Source: Curtobacterium sp. S6
GTDB taxonomy: Bacteria; Actinomycetota; Actinomycetes; Actinomycetales; Micrococcaceae
DNA: 64,000 nucleotides
Reading direction: 5' to 3'
Assembly (NCBI RefSeq): GCF_000710345.2
Contig: NZ_JHEL01000015.1
Span: forward strand, 930,001-994,000
This document shows positions 37,143 through 46,756 of this stretch, one piece after another (the first letter of the stretch is position 1; every line of letters begins with the position of its first letter). Below the pieces are notes generated by a model. The model was given only the letters and a program-made list of their open reading frames with translations. It did not search any database and was not told the origin of the DNA. The position numbers and the translations under genes were made by a program.

Positions 37143-38125
37143 AGCGCGAGGACCCGCCGTCGCATCATCAGCGCCACGAAGAGTGGAGCCCCCAGCAGGG
37201 TGGCCAGGACCCCCACCGGCGCTTCCTGGGGCGCGAGGATCACGCGGGCCACGACGTCCGCCCCGAGAACCCACGCCGGACCGAGGATGATCGACCCCAC
37301 GTTGACCCACCGGACGTCGTTGCCGAGAACCGACCGGACGACGTACGGAACCGCCAGGCCCACGAACGCGATCGGCCCGATCGCGGCGGTCGTGGTTGCC
37401 GAGAGCAGGGCCACCGCCACGAGGGCCACGGTCCGGGTCCGTTGAACCGAGACCCCCAGGGAGATGGCCACCTCATCGCCCAGCGCCAACGCATGAAGGG
37501 ACCTGGTCACCGACAGCGCCAGAAGTACCCCCACGAGCTGGACGGGCACGACGTGCGCCACGACCGACAGCCCGCGCCCTTCCAACGAGCCGGCGATCCA
37601 TACCCGGAATTCATCAAAGGCATCGTGATTCGCCAGAATCATGGCCTCGGTCAGGGACATGAGCGCCGCGGAAAGGCCGATTCCCGCCAGGATGAGTCGC
37701 ACGACGTTCCGTTGGGCACCGCCTCCCAGGGAAAAGGCCAGCGCCGCGGTCACGCTCGCCCCCACCCAGGCGGCCAGCATGTAAGCCGGAAGGGAGGCCG
37801 AGCCCGTCACCACCACCAGGAGCACCACGGCGGCCGCCGCACCCGCGTTGAGCCCGAGGATCCCGGGTTCCGCGAGCGGATTGCGCGTCAACGTTTGCAT
37901 CAGGGACCCTGCCAGGCCCAGGGCCATCCCGCAGGCTACCCCCAGGATGGTCCGCGGTATGCGCTGTTCCCACAGGATGGTCCGTGCCAGAGAGCTGGCC
38001 GACCCCGAGAGGGCCCGCGTCACCTCGCCGACGGGCAAGGCATGTGATCCCCAGTAGAGCGAGGCCAGCACGGTGACAAGGCTCAGGGCTCCCATGCCCA
38101 GGAGCCACATCGGCCTGCGGTACAC
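37139..38125 (-). CDS. FecCD-family iron-chelate permease (first subunit)
   Basis: A 328-residue membrane protein starting GTG at 38123-38125, directly abutting the stop of the upstream surface-protein gene. It has RIPRTILGVACGMALGLAGSL, NPLAEPGILGLNAGAAAAV, GPIAFVGLAVPYVVRSVLG and APQEAPVGVLATLLGAPLF, typical of FecCD permeases. Helix count is about nine or ten. It forms the importer with the following permease and ATPase. Confidence 0.93.
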   Translation of the reverse strand: MYRRPMWLLGMGALSLVTVLASLYWGSHALPVGEVTRALSGSASSLARTILWEQRIPRTILGVACGMALGLAGSLMQTLTRNPLAEPGILGLNAGAAAAVVLLVVVTGSASLPAYMLAAWVGASVTAALAFSLGGGAQRNVVRLILAGIGLSAALMSLTEAMILANHDAFDEFRVWIAGSLEGRGLSVVAHVVPVQLVGVLLALSVTRSLHALALGDEVAISLGVSVQRTRTVALVAVALLSATTTAAIGPIAFVGLAVPYVVRSVLGNDVRWVNVGSIILGPAWVLGADVVARVILAPQEAPVGVLATLLGAPLFVALMMRRRVLAL

Positions 38126-39142
38126 TCACTCCCCTCCATCGACCGGAGCCGACGGGTCCGCCGTGGATGGGGACCGACGGCGCATCCACATGGCCGCCGC
38201 GACCGCAACGGCCAGGACCAGGACGATCGTCCCGGCCCACGGGAAGGCCCCGGCCTCGCGGTCCCGGTGCTCGGTGGAGGCGGCCTGCGCCGTGGGCGCC
38301 GAGACCTCGGCTGCGGTCGATTTCTCCGCCCCGCGTGTTCCCGACGGGCTCGCGGCCGTCGCCGAGGCCGACGGGCTCACGGTGACCGAAGACGATCCGG
38401 AGCCTTCGGCTTGACGCCGCGCATATTCCTCCGCCGAGATGGGCCGGCCGGCCTCGTCGAGATACTCGACGGCCTGGTCCTGGCCCCGCGAATCGCCCTG
38501 CGCTCCGTCCCGCCCGGAAGCCCCCTGCGCGTCGGCCGGGGACCCGTTGCCCGAGGACTCCCCGAGACGTCCCGAACCTTCTCGATCCGTGCGATTCGCG
38601 GGGGTGCCCGCCCCGGAGGAACCGCCCGCCCCGGCGGCGATGTCCTTGGCATCCACGGAATATACCCGCCCGCCGACCGACGACTCGTTGACCCCCTGGA
38701 CCGTGAATCCGGGGCTCTCGTTGGTATACCCCTTGGTGCCCTTCCCATCGGGCAGCAGTGCCGTGGCCAGGAAACGCAACGTGTGCGTTCCCTCGGAGAG
38801 ATCCCGCGGAAGCACCAGGGAGCCTTCGACGCGACCGGTGCCGTCGGACTTCTGCTGATGAACGACGCACGCCCCCTGCGGCGAGTCCGCCGGGCAGGCC
38901 TGACCGTTATCAATCTTGATATATACCTGCTCATTGCGGGGAAAACCGGTGAGATCAAACCCGATGGTGTCCCCCGCTTTGAGGACCTGGGGGGCTACGG
39001 TCGAGCTCGTCCCCGGGGTGTTGACCCCGGCGCCCGTCGGGGGAAGCGCCTCGCCGGCGGGGGCTCCCCACACCCCCAACCACAGGGCCGAGACGAGTGC
39101 ACCGAGCGAGAGACCCCCGAGTCGACGTTGAACGACGGACAT
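38126..39142 (-). CDS. Membrane-anchored surface protein with one beta-sandwich module
   Basis: A 338-residue secreted protein. The signal peptide lies at about 1-32 (LSLGALVSALWLGVWGAPAG) and a module at about 50-150 (GFDLTGF, VYIKIDNG, SLVLPRDLSEGTHTLRFLA, PGFTVQG). Cys83 and Cys92 could form a disulfide within it. A serine/glycine/alanine-rich stalk runs from about 155 to 297, and one helix (about 301-318) is followed by RRR with no sortase motif. The module resembles those in the neighbouring 646- and 781-residue proteins. It lies between the other surface protein and the permeases with no gap, so a role in ligand hand-over is likely but unproven. Confidence 0.75.
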   Translation of the reverse strand: MSVVQRRLGGLSLGALVSALWLGVWGAPAGEALPPTGAGVNTPGTSSTVAPQVLKAGDTIGFDLTGFPRNEQVYIKIDNGQACPADSPQGACVVHQQKSDGTGRVEGSLVLPRDLSEGTHTLRFLATALLPDGKGTKGYTNESPGFTVQGVNESSVGGRVYSVDAKDIAAGAGGSSGAGTPANRTDREGSGRLGESSGNGSPADAQGASGRDGAQGDSRGQDQAVEYLDEAGRPISAEEYARRQAEGSGSSSVTVSPSASATAASPSGTRGAEKSTAAEVSAPTAQAASTEHRDREAGAFPWAGTIVLVLAVAVAAAMWMRRRSPSTADPSAPVDGGE

Positions 39143-39145
39143 GAC

Positions 39146-41086
39146 CTATTCCCTTTCTTCCGTGGTCTGCATCGGTGACGCCGGCCGGCGGCGCGTCGTG
39201 GCCACGGTCGCCACGAGCACGACGACGCCCGCCAGCGCCAGGAGAACGTTGTCGGCCGAGAAGATCCGGGCCCCGGAACGCGAGGAGACGGCATCGGCCG
39301 GCCGAGGGCGCGCTACGTTAGGCCCCTCGACGAGCGTTGAACCGGGGGTGTGGGGAACCTCCGTGACGTGCGGACGCGGCGACGCGACATCTTCCACAGC
39401 AGCCTGCTGCGCGACCGGCCTCGGCCTCAGGCGAAACACCTGGCGCGCGGGGCGTGCCGATCCCGCGAAGCGTTCCAACGCGCTCTCGACGCGCGGACCG
39501 CGCCCACCGGCATCCGCGTGGTGCGCCGGCATCGCCTCCGGCCGATCCCGCGCTCCCCCGGAGGCACGCTCCGCGTCGTCGTGGAGGCCAGGCGAGGGCA
39601 CGGACGCATGATCGTGGGCCTCCACGGCCGAGGCCGTTGCTCGCGCCGGATCTGGGGCCCCGGCTTCTCCACCGCCCGCGGGTGCGCGCGAGGTCTCCTC
39701 GACGTCGAGCCAGTCCCAGCCGGCGACCTCGCCGAGAAGGCCCAGGTCTCCTCGCTGAACCACGAGCCGGTATTTTCCGCCCGCCATCGCGGAGGGGAGG
39801 TCGTAGGCAAAGGTCCCGTCCTCCGACAGCCGCATCCATCCGCTGCCCCACTGCGGCCGAGCGGAACCGGCGATGTAGGGCGTCGCGATGACCCACTCAC
39901 CGCCCGATGCATCATTCAGACGCACGGTCACCCGGCGCTCGGATCGAGACACGCTGATGTGACGACCGGGCTCAGGGCCGAGATCGGCCAATCCCACGGT
40001 GTCGGGCAACCCGTTGGGCCGATAGTCACCCACGGTGAAGTTCAGCGTGGCGGGGCCTCCGTAACTGGTATGCAAGTCCCCTTCGCGGAGAGACCCCGAG
40101 AGCAGCCGGAGAGAGTGCAGCCCAGGGCCCAGCGCGGGAGAGGAAGCGGCGTCGGACCCATCCGGTAGATCGATCCACACGTCCAGGCGCCCGGTCTTCG
40201 CGTCGGGATCCACGATCGCCCACACGGTTCTGTTCGAAAAGACGGCGTCGTCGGTCCGGGCGATCTTCCCCTCGTCGATTTTGATGGCGACGCGGGGAGC
40301 CCCGCCGCTCTCGACGGGATTGCACCAACCGTCGCCCACCAGGTGCAGCTTGCCGCCGGGGGCAACGGAGCGGTTTTCAATGGTCGCGACGGGCTTCTCC
40401 ACATCCGAACGGCACGTCCCGGCGGACTCGTGCGCGAGTTCGGGAGCCGCGAGGCCGTCCACCGGGATCGGGCGGGACACGCCGCGCCGCTGCACGTCGT
40501 GCCTCATGATGTGCCCCGACTGCGCCGTGACCGTGACGTAATGCCCCGGCCGCGCGTGCGCCAGCTCCTCGGGGGCCTTGACCGTGATGTCGAAGGAACC
40601 ATCCCGGCGAACCGAGAAGATCCCGTGGTCCGGATCCTCCGGGCCGGCGCCTTCGGGCCGCACCAAGGCCCAGATCGTGGGGTCCTCGGCCTGTCCGAGG
40701 GATGACAGATAGGCGCCGATGGCGCCGTCCGGGCGCCGGAGCTGACGAGGCTTTCCGTTCCCGTCGAGATCGTTGATTTTCAGGGCAAGGGTCGATCCGG
40801 AATCTCCGGCCGCGGACAACCACCCGGTTCCGGTGATCCTCAGCGTGGCTGCCTCCCCGGTGGTAATGGGCTCCACGCGGAACTCGGCCGGCGGCCTGCC
40901 GCCGTCAGAGGGAATCGTGGTGGCGACCCAATCGGAGGTATCGACGGCGGATGCCTGCGGGGTCTGCGGGATATCGGCCGACCACGCGGGTAACGGTGTG
41001 GCCACACCGACGAGAATTGTGGTCAATCCGGCGCACCACACGGATAGCTCACGGACATTCGGTCGGGAAGGAGTTCGTTGTTTCAT
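39146..41086 (-). CDS. Membrane-anchored surface protein with three beta-sandwich modules and a His-rich stalk
   Basis: A 646-residue secreted protein: signal peptide to about ADIPQ (residue 37), modules at about 70-210 (ITGTGWL, GSTLALKIND), 235-355 (LVGDGWC, RVAIKIDEGK, GLHSLRLLSGSL) and a divergent one at 375-460. Cys225 and Cys255 may pair. A stalk (465-610) contains a histidine-rich part (EAHDHASVP, PAHHADAG) that might bind metal or heme. A final helix (about 614-632) ends in TTRRR without a sortase signal. It follows the binding-protein gene by 55 bases and precedes the 338-residue gene by three. I know no named family for it. Confidence 0.75.
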   Translation of the reverse strand: MKQRTPSRPNVRELSVWCAGLTTILVGVATPLPAWSADIPQTPQASAVDTSDWVATTIPSDGGRPPAEFRVEPITTGEAATLRITGTGWLSAAGDSGSTLALKINDLDGNGKPRQLRRPDGAIGAYLSSLGQAEDPTIWALVRPEGAGPEDPDHGIFSVRRDGSFDITVKAPEELAHARPGHYVTVTAQSGHIMRHDVQRRGVSRPIPVDGLAAPELAHESAGTCRSDVEKPVATIENRSVAPGGKLHLVGDGWCNPVESGGAPRVAIKIDEGKIARTDDAVFSNRTVWAIVDPDAKTGRLDVWIDLPDGSDAASSPALGPGLHSLRLLSGSLREGDLHTSYGGPATLNFTVGDYRPNGLPDTVGLADLGPEPGRHISVSRSERRVTVRLNDASGGEWVIATPYIAGSARPQWGSGWMRLSEDGTFAYDLPSAMAGGKYRLVVQRGDLGLLGEVAGWDWLDVEETSRAPAGGGEAGAPDPARATASAVEAHDHASVPSPGLHDDAERASGGARDRPEAMPAHHADAGGRGPRVESALERFAGSARPARQVFRLRPRPVAQQAAVEDVASPRPHVTEVPHTPGSTLVEGPNVARPRPADAVSSRSGARIFSADNVLLALAGVVVLVATVATTRRRPASPMQTTEERE

Positions 41087-41141
41087 GTCAGGTACTTCGT
41101 GATGTTCGGGTCGAGGGCCCGGAAGGCGGGCCCCGTGAGGC

Positions 41142-42188
41142 CTAGGAAGCCAAGAGGGCCTTGGCGACGTCGTCGACGATGCCGTCCATCAGGAGCGGCC
41201 CGCCGGTCGAGGTCCACAGGGAGCCGTCGACCAGAACGATGTTGCCGGAGCGATAGGCTCGCAGGTCTTTGAAGCCCGAGACCCCTTCCGCCGTCTCCAA
41301 GGCTTTGCGGGCCGAGTCCAGGCCGGGGTCGTCCTCCGAGTGAGGATTCGCTTGGCTCGCGCCGCCCAAGGTCCCGAAGAACATGTAGTCGGCATCGATC
41401 GTTGACAGGCTTTCCAATGACACGGGTTCGGAGTGCCCGCGGCCTTCACGGTTCTGCGGTTCCGGCCGGCGCAGCCCTAGGGCGTCCAGGGCTTCTCCCG
41501 CCGGAAGCTCCTTGAGGATCAGTGACGGGCCGCTCCCCTGCCAGCGGACGATCGAAAAGGTCTTCTCGGAGTATTTGCCCTCCAAGGCCTGGCGCTTGTC
41601 GGAGACCTTCTCCTCAAATCGTCGCTTGAATTCGACCCCCTGGTCCGCCAGGTTCAGGGCATCGGCAACATGGTCAAAGTTCAGCTCCCACCGGCCTCCC
41701 GCGTATCCCGTGAAGACCAGCGGAGCAATCTTCTTGAGGATGTCCAGGATGTCCGGCCGGTTGTTGACGCTCGTCCCGTCCACCACGATGAGATCGGGGT
41801 CCAGCGACGAGATCTTTTCGTAGTCGAGGTTGCCAATGGTTCCGACCAACGGGATACCCTCGGCCAGATCCCCCAGGTAGTGCGGGGCCCGGGCCTGACC
41901 GCGGCCCGCGACGGTGCCGACGGGCTTGACGCCCAGCGCCAACGCGGCGTCGAGGGTCGGTTCCGACAGGGTCACCACGCGCTGCGGGTGCTCCGGAACC
42001 GTCACCTCGGCGTCGTCGATGTCCTTGACGACCCTGGTTAGCCCCTGGCTACCGGCGTCTTCGGTGGTCGCCGCGACACCGCAGGCCGTCAGCGCCAAGA
42101 GAAGCACGAGACCCGCGACCAGCGCCTTTCCGACCCGGCGCTGAGCGCTCCCCACGCGATACATAACAAGGCTTAGCACACCGTGCAT
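41142..42188 (-). CDS. Iron-chelate ABC transporter substrate-binding lipoprotein (FecB/PeripBP type)
   Basis: A 348-residue lipoprotein with lipobox LTAC (33-36), so it should be tethered by Cys36. It has PQRVVTLSEPTLDAALALGVKPVGT, ISSLDPDLIVVDG, and a C-terminal GGPLLMDGIVDDVAKALL, typical of class III siderophore/heme binding proteins. Start ATG 42186-42188 has a G-rich Shine-Dalgarno at good spacing; ATG 42164 is an alternative that better fits the signal length. It is the first gene of the operon feeding two permeases and an ATPase. Chelate specificity cannot be read from sequence. Confidence 0.9.
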   Translation of the reverse strand: MHGVLSLVMYRVGSAQRRVGKALVAGLVLLLALTACGVAATTEDAGSQGLTRVVKDIDDAEVTVPEHPQRVVTLSEPTLDAALALGVKPVGTVAGRGQARAPHYLGDLAEGIPLVGTIGNLDYEKISSLDPDLIVVDGTSVNNRPDILDILKKIAPLVFTGYAGGRWELNFDHVADALNLADQGVEFKRRFEEKVSDKRQALEGKYSEKTFSIVRWQGSGPSLILKELPAGEALDALGLRRPEPQNREGRGHSEPVSLESLSTIDADYMFFGTLGGASQANPHSEDDPGLDSARKALETAEGVSGFKDLRAYRSGNIVLVDGSLWTSTGGPLLMDGIVDDVAKALLAS

Positions 42189-42223
42189 TAAGTCCCCCCA
42201 CTCCTGGCACTAAGTGTCCCCTC

Positions 42224-42252
42224 AGTTTAGCGAAGATTCCGCACCACGTCAC
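42224..42252 (-). promoter_or_regulatory. Candidate promoter of the iron-chelate operon
   Basis: On the minus strand GTGACG (plus 42247-42252) and TAAACT (plus 42224-42229) are 17 bases apart, about 36 bases before the binding-protein start. CACTTAGTG, a short odd palindrome, lies just after the -10 and could be an operator. I found no convincing full DtxR box here. Confidence 0.45.
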
Positions 42253-42331
42253 CGTGTCCGGGGCCGCACCGAGCGCGCTTCCCGGCCCCGGCGGGCGAAT
42301 TCGGACACGCGGCACGGCGCAATGCACGCAA

Positions 42332-42367
42332 AAAGGCCCCCTCCCGATCTCTCGGGAGGGGGCCTTT
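42332..42367 (-). terminator. Strong terminator after rpsQ (end of S10 operon)
   Basis: A 16-bp perfect stem (42332-42347 with 42352-42367, AAAGGCCCCCTCCCGA) with a four-base loop TCTC is followed by a U-run on the minus strand. It starts 29 bases past the rpsQ stop, so the S10 transcript ends here and not in the spc operon. Confidence 0.93.
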
Positions 42368-42396
42368 CCTTGGGCTATCGAGCCGGGAGAGCCAAT

Positions 42397-42669
42397 TTAC
42401 TTGGCCTTCTCCAGGATCTCGACGATGCGCCAACGCTTGGAGGCCGACAGCGGCCGGGTCTCCATGATGCGCACGAAGTCGCCGACGCCAGCAGTATTCT
42501 GCTCGTCGTGCGCCTTCACCTTGCTGCTGCGGCGCAGGACCTTGCCGTAGAGGCCGTGCTTGACGTGGTCCTCCACCTCGACGACGACGGTCTTGTCCAT
42601 TTTGTCGGACACGACGAAGCCGCGACGGGTCTTGCGGAGATTACGCTCTTCCGTCTTCTGTTCACTCAC
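42397..42669 (-). CDS. rpsQ: 30S ribosomal protein S17
   Basis: A 90-residue OB-fold protein with [39 protein letters not shown] and [17 protein letters not shown]. It binds 16S rRNA early in assembly. Its ATG overlaps the rpmC stop (ATGA). It is the last gene of the S10 operon; the usual next gene, rplN, is displaced by the 10-kb accessory block. Confidence 0.98.
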   Translation of the reverse strand: MSEQKTEERNLRKTRRGFVVSDKMDKTVVVEVEDHVKHGLYGKVLRRSSKVKAHDEQNTAGVGDFVRIMETRPLSASKRWRIVEILEKAK

Positions 42670-42992
42670 TTGGCATCACCTTCGGTAGCGCTAGCCTTGT
42701 CGGCCTTTTTCGCTGCCTTAGCAGCCTTCTTGTCGGCCTTCTTGTCAGAGGCGTCACCGGCGGGCTCTGCCTCGGGGCGAATGCCCAATTCGCGCTCACG
42801 CATCACCGTGTAGATGCGCGCGATATCGCGCTTGACAGCCTTGAAGCGGCCCGCGTTCTGGAGCTGCCCCGTGGCCTTCTGGAAACGGAGGTTGAACAAC
42901 TCTTCCTTGGCCGAACGCAGCTTCTCGGTGAGAGCCGCGTTGTCCAGCTCTGCGAGCTGATCGATCGAGAGATCCTTGGATCCTACTGCCAT
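42666..42992 (-). CDS. rpmC: 50S ribosomal protein L29 with a lysine/alanine-rich tail
   Basis: A 108-residue protein; the first 70 residues are L29 ([40 protein letters not shown]), near the tunnel exit. The remaining 35 residues ([17 protein letters not shown]) are an extra basic, low-complexity tail seen in some actinobacterial L29 proteins. Two bases separate it from rplP. Confidence 0.97.
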   Translation of the reverse strand: MAVGSKDLSIDQLAELDNAALTEKLRSAKEELFNLRFQKATGQLQNAGRFKAVKRDIARIYTVMRERELGIRPEAEPAGDASDKKADKKAAKAAKKADKASATEGDAK

Positions 42993-42994
42993 TT

Positions 42995-43411
42995 CTATTC
43001 ACCACCTTCGCGACGCACGATGCGTGCCTTCATGGGGAGCTTGTGGATTGCCAGGCGAAGTGCCTCTTTCGCGACTTCGTCGCTGACGCCACCCAGCTCG
43101 AAGACAACGCGACCGGGCTTGACGTTGGCGACCCACCACTCGGGGGAACCCTTACCGGAACCCATACGGGTTTCGGCGGGCTTCTTGGTCAGCGGGCGGT
43201 CCGGGAAGATGTTAATCCAGACCTTACCGCCACGCTTGATGTAGCGGGTCATGGCGATACGGGCAGCCTCGATCTGACGGTTGGTCACATACGCGGGTGC
43301 CAGTGCCTGAACGCCCCAGTCACCGAATGTCACGGTGGTGCCGCCCTTGGCGACGCCGCTGCGCTTCGGGTGGTGCTGCTTGCGGTACTTTACGCGACGG
43401 GGAATCAGCAT
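42995..43411 (-). CDS. rplP: 50S ribosomal protein L16
   Basis: A 138-residue protein, [19 protein letters not shown], with [40 protein letters not shown] and [17 protein letters not shown]16 helps position A-site tRNA. Its ATG directly abuts the rpsC stop (TAAATG). Confidence 0.98.
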   Translation of the reverse strand: MLIPRRVKYRKQHHPKRSGVAKGGTTVTFGDWGVQALAPAYVTNRQIEAARIAMTRYIKRGGKVWINIFPDRPLTKKPAETRMGSGKGSPEWWVANVKPGRVVFELGGVSDEVAKEALRLAIHKLPMKARIVRREGGE

Positions 43412-44236
43412 TTATGCCTCACCGTTTTCTGCAGTCTTGGCTTCGGCCGCCGGGGCTTCCGAAGCGCCATTCTGCTGCTCGTTGCGTCCTCCGCGACGAC
43501 CGGCTCCACCGGTGTTGCGACGACGACGCTCGCCGCCTCCGCGACGATCGTTACCGCGGCGGTTGCCCTGCGCGGCCTGCTGAGCAGCAAGTTCCTTATC
43601 GGTCATGTCACCCTTGTAGATCCACACCTTGACACCGATGCGACCGAAGGTGGTCTTGGCCTCGAAGAAGCCGTAATCGATGTTGGCGCGGAGGGTGTGC
43701 AGCGGCACGCGTCCTTCTCGGTAGAACTCCGAGCGGGACATTTCGGCGCCGCCGAGGCGACCCGAGCACTGAATACGGATGCCCTTGGCCCCGGCCCGCT
43801 CAGCGGACTGGATGGCCTTCTTCATCGCGCGGCGGAATGCCACGCGGGAAGCGAGCTGCTCCGCAACGCCCTGAGCAACGAGCTGGGCGTTGACCTCGGG
43901 GTTCGAGACCTCGAGGATGTTCAGCTGGATCTGCTTGCCGGTGAGCTTTTCGAGCTCGCCGCGGATGCGGTCTGCTTCGGCGCCACGACGGCCGATCACG
44001 ATGCCGGGGCGTGCCGTGTGGATATCCACACGCACACGATCACGGGTGCGCTCGATCTCGACGTTGGCGATGCCGGCGCGCTCCATGCCGTTCGACATGA
44101 GCTCACGGATCTTCACATCCTCGCGGATGAAGTCCCTGTAGCGCTGGCCTTCCTTGTTGGAGTCAGCGAACCAATGCGACTTGTGGTCCGTGGTGATCCC
44201 CAGTCGGAATCCGTGCGGGTTGATTTTCTGTCCCAC
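43412..44236 (-). CDS. rpsC: 30S ribosomal protein S3
   Basis: A 274-residue protein from a GTG adjoining the rplV stop. [20 protein letters not shown], the KH domain with [18 protein letters not shown], and [13 protein letters not shown] are standard. S3 helps form the mRNA entry channel. The last 50 residues are an arginine/glycine-rich then acidic tail (RRGGRNEQQ), longer than in E. coli (233 residues). Confidence 0.98.
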   Translation of the reverse strand: MGQKINPHGFRLGITTDHKSHWFADSNKEGQRYRDFIREDVKIRELMSNGMERAGIANVEIERTRDRVRVDIHTARPGIVIGRRGAEADRIRGELEKLTGKQIQLNILEVSNPEVNAQLVAQGVAEQLASRVAFRRAMKKAIQSAERAGAKGIRIQCSGRLGGAEMSRSEFYREGRVPLHTLRANIDYGFFEAKTTFGRIGVKVWIYKGDMTDKELAAQQAAQGNRRGNDRRGGGERRRRNTGGAGRRGGRNEQQNGASEAPAAEAKTAENGEA

Positions 44237-44602
44237 TTAGCGGTCCTCCTCGTTCTCCGGGGTAGCGAGCACCACGGTGATGTGGCTGGTTCGCTTGTTG
44301 ATGCGGTATGCACGACCCTGAGCACGCGGCTGGAACCGCTTCATGGTCGGGCCTTCGTCGACGTAGGCTTCGCTGATGAAGAGTTCTTCTTCTTTGTAAG
44401 CTACGCTGTCGCGGTCCGCGAGCTGGCGGGCGTTAGCCACTGCCGACTCGACGATCTTGAAGACCGGTTCAGAAGCGCCCTGCGGGGCAAACTTCAGAAT
44501 CGCCAGAGCCTCATTCGCCTGCTTGCCACGAATCAGGTTGACGACGCGCCGGGCCTTCATAGGCGTCACGCGAACGTAGCGCGCAGATGCCTTGGCTTCC
44601 AT
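44237..44602 (-). CDS. rplV: 50S ribosomal protein L22
   Basis: A 121-residue protein with [36 protein letters not shown] and [20 protein letters not shown]. Its beta hairpin lines the exit tunnel where macrolides bind. It lies 58 bases after rpsS. Confidence 0.98.
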   Translation of the reverse strand: MEAKASARYVRVTPMKARRVVNLIRGKQANEALAILKFAPQGASEPVFKIVESAVANARQLADRDSVAYKEEELFISEAYVDEGPTMKRFQPRAQGRAYRINKRTSHITVVLATPENEEDR

Positions 44603-44660
44603 TGCCTATCTCTCTTTCGTCTTATGCCGAAGAGTGAACGTTGCTAATCGGTTGCCCGAT

Positions 44661-44942
44661 TTAGCGACGCTTACCCTTGCGGTCGTCCTTCACATGGCCG
44701 CGGAAAGTCCGCGTGGGAGCGAATTCGCCGAGCTTGTGCCCGACCATCGACTCCGTGATGAACACGGGTACGTGCTTGCGTCCGTCGTGCACTGCGATCG
44801 TGTGGCCGAGCATGTCGGGGACGATCATCGAGCGACGGGACCACGTCTTGATGACGTTCTTGCTGCCCTTATCGTTCTGAGCGGCAACCTTCAGGAAGAG
44901 GTGCTGGTCGACGAAAGGGCCCTTCTTCAAACTACGAGGCAT
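44661..44942 (-). CDS. rpsS: 30S ribosomal protein S19
   Basis: A 93-residue protein, [19 protein letters not shown], with [20 protein letters not shown] and [20 protein letters not shown]. It sits in the 30S head with S13. It lies 12 bases after rplB. Confidence 0.98.
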   Translation of the reverse strand: MPRSLKKGPFVDQHLFLKVAAQNDKGSKNVIKTWSRRSMIVPDMLGHTIAVHDGRKHVPVFITESMVGHKLGEFAPTRTFRGHVKDDRKGKRR

Positions 44943-44954
44943 GTTTCAGGCTCC

Positions 44955-45794
44955 TTAGCGCTTGTTCTTGCCAGTACGACGACGACGCACGATGAGCTTG
45001 TCGCTTTCCTTATTGGGGCGACGGGTGCGTCCCTCGGGCTTGCCGTTCGGGTTGACGGGGTGACGACCACCGGACGTCTTGCCCTCGCCACCACCGTGGG
45101 GGTGGTCGACGGGGTTCATGACGACACCGCGGACGGTCGGGCGGATGCCCTTCCAGCGGTTACGACCGGCCTTGCCCCAGCTGATGTTGGTCTGCTCGGC
45201 GTTGCCGACCTCGCCAATCGTCGCGCGGCAACGAACGTCAACGTTGCGGATCTCGCCGGAGGGAAGACGGAGCTGTCCGTACTTTCCTTCCTTGGCGACC
45301 AGCTGAACCGACGCACCGGCGGAACGTGCCAGCTTGGCACCGCCACCGGGACGCAGCTCGACCGCGTGAATCACGGTACCGACGGGGATGTTGCGCAGCG
45401 GCAGGTTATTGCCGGGCTTGATATCCGCGTTGGGGCCGGACTCGACGACGTCGCCCTGCTTCATGCGATTCGGGGCAACGATGTAGCGCTTGGCGCCATC
45501 GACATAGTGCAGCAGCGCGATGCGCGCCGTGCGGTTGGGATCGTATTCGATGTGTGCGACGCGGGCATCGATGCCGTCCTTGTCGTGACGACGGAAGTCG
45601 ATCAAGCGGTATGCGCGCTTGTGTCCGCCGCCCTTGTGACGGGTGGTGATGCGACCGCTGTTGTTGCGTCCGCCGGTCTTGCTGAGCGGACGGATCAACG
45701 ACTTTTCGGGAGTCGCACGCGTGATTTCTGCGAAGTCGGCAACGCTCGAGCCGCGACGGCCCGGGGTTGTCGGCTTGTATTTACGGATAGCCAT
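44955..45794 (-). CDS. rplB: 50S ribosomal protein L2
   Basis: A 279-residue protein, [20 protein letters not shown], with [20 protein letters not shown], and [19 protein letters not shown] containing the conserved histidine near the peptidyl transferase centre. Length and order are standard, between rplW and rpsS. Confidence 0.98.
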   Translation of the reverse strand: MAIRKYKPTTPGRRGSSVADFAEITRATPEKSLIRPLSKTGGRNNSGRITTRHKGGGHKRAYRLIDFRRHDKDGIDARVAHIEYDPNRTARIALLHYVDGAKRYIVAPNRMKQGDVVESGPNADIKPGNNLPLRNIPVGTVIHAVELRPGGGAKLARSAGASVQLVAKEGKYGQLRLPSGEIRNVDVRCRATIGEVGNAEQTNISWGKAGRNRWKGIRPTVRGVVMNPVDHPHGGGEGKTSGGRHPVNPNGKPEGRTRRPNKESDKLIVRRRRTGKNKR

Positions 45795-45828
45795 AGTTTA
45801 GTTCCTCGTTAAAGTGGTCTCCGCGGCG

Positions 45829-46131
45829 CTAGGCCTGCGGACCGCCGAAGATATCGATGGTGCCTTCGCGCAGGGTCACAATCGCACGCTTGGTGCTCTT
45901 GCGGGCGCCCCAGCCGAAGCGAGTACGCTTCCGCTTTCCAGCACGGTTGATGGTGTTGACGGTCGAAACCTTGACGCCGAAGATACGCTCCACGGCATCC
46001 TTGATTTCCGACTTATTCGAACGGGTGTCGACCTCGAAGGTGTACTTACCTTCGTCGATCAGCCCGTAGCTCTTCTCCGAGACGACAGGCGCAATGATGA
46101 CGTCGCGGGGATCCTTGATGGTGGCGCTCAC
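45829..46131 (-). CDS. rplW: 50S ribosomal protein L23
   Basis: A 100-residue protein with [40 protein letters not shown] and [20 protein letters not shown]. It is the docking site for trigger factor and SRP at the tunnel exit. Its start overlaps the rplD stop (ATGA). Confidence 0.98.
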   Translation of the reverse strand: MSATIKDPRDVIIAPVVSEKSYGLIDEGKYTFEVDTRSNKSEIKDAVERIFGVKVSTVNTINRAGKRKRTRFGWGARKSTKRAIVTLREGTIDIFGGPQA

Positions 46132-46751
46132 TTGGCGTCCTCCTGGTTCTTTCCAGCCTTGCTGGCGAATGCCACAAATACGTCGAACGCATCCTTGGTG
46201 AAGACCACGTCGTCGGCGCGCAACACGTCGTAGGTGTTGAGCTGATCCGCGTACAGAACGTGGGCGAACTCGAGGTTGCGGACGGACAGGGCGACGTTAT
46301 CTTCCTTGCGGTCGATAACCACCAGCACCTTATTGCGAGAGGTGATGCCCCTCAGGGCTGCCTTGGCGGCCTTGGTGGAGATCTCCTCGACGAGCGAGCT
46401 GACCACATGGATGCGGCCGTGATTCGCGCGGTCGGAGAGAGCACCGCGGAGAGCCGCGGCCTTCATCTTCTTCGGGGTGCGCTGCGAGTAGTCACGCGGC
46501 ACGGGCCCGTGAACGACGCCACCGCCGGTGTGCTGCGGCATGCGGACCGAACCCTGACGGGCGCGGCCGGTGCCCTTCTGCTTGAACGGCTTGCGACCCG
46601 AACCGGCGACCTCGCCGCGGTTCTTGGCCTTGTGCGTGCCCTGGCGGGCAGCGGCCAACTGAGCGATGACGACCTGGTGCATCAACGCTTCGTTGGGCTC
46701 GACACCGAAGACATCGGCCGGCAGGTCGACCTTGACGGTTTCAGTAGCCAT
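46128..46751 (-). CDS. rplD: 50S ribosomal protein L4
   Basis: A 207-residue protein with [40 protein letters not shown] and [20 protein letters not shown], the tunnel-loop sequence of L4. In E. coli L4 represses the S10 operon; whether that applies here is unknown. It lies five bases after rplC. Confidence 0.98.
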   Translation of the reverse strand: MATETVKVDLPADVFGVEPNEALMHQVVIAQLAAARQGTHKAKNRGEVAGSGRKPFKQKGTGRARQGSVRMPQHTGGGVVHGPVPRDYSQRTPKKMKAAALRGALSDRANHGRIHVVSSLVEEISTKAAKAALRGITSRNKVLVVIDRKEDNVALSVRNLEFAHVLYADQLNTYDVLRADDVVFTKDAFDVFVAFASKAGKNQEDAK

Positions 46752-46756
46752 TGGAG

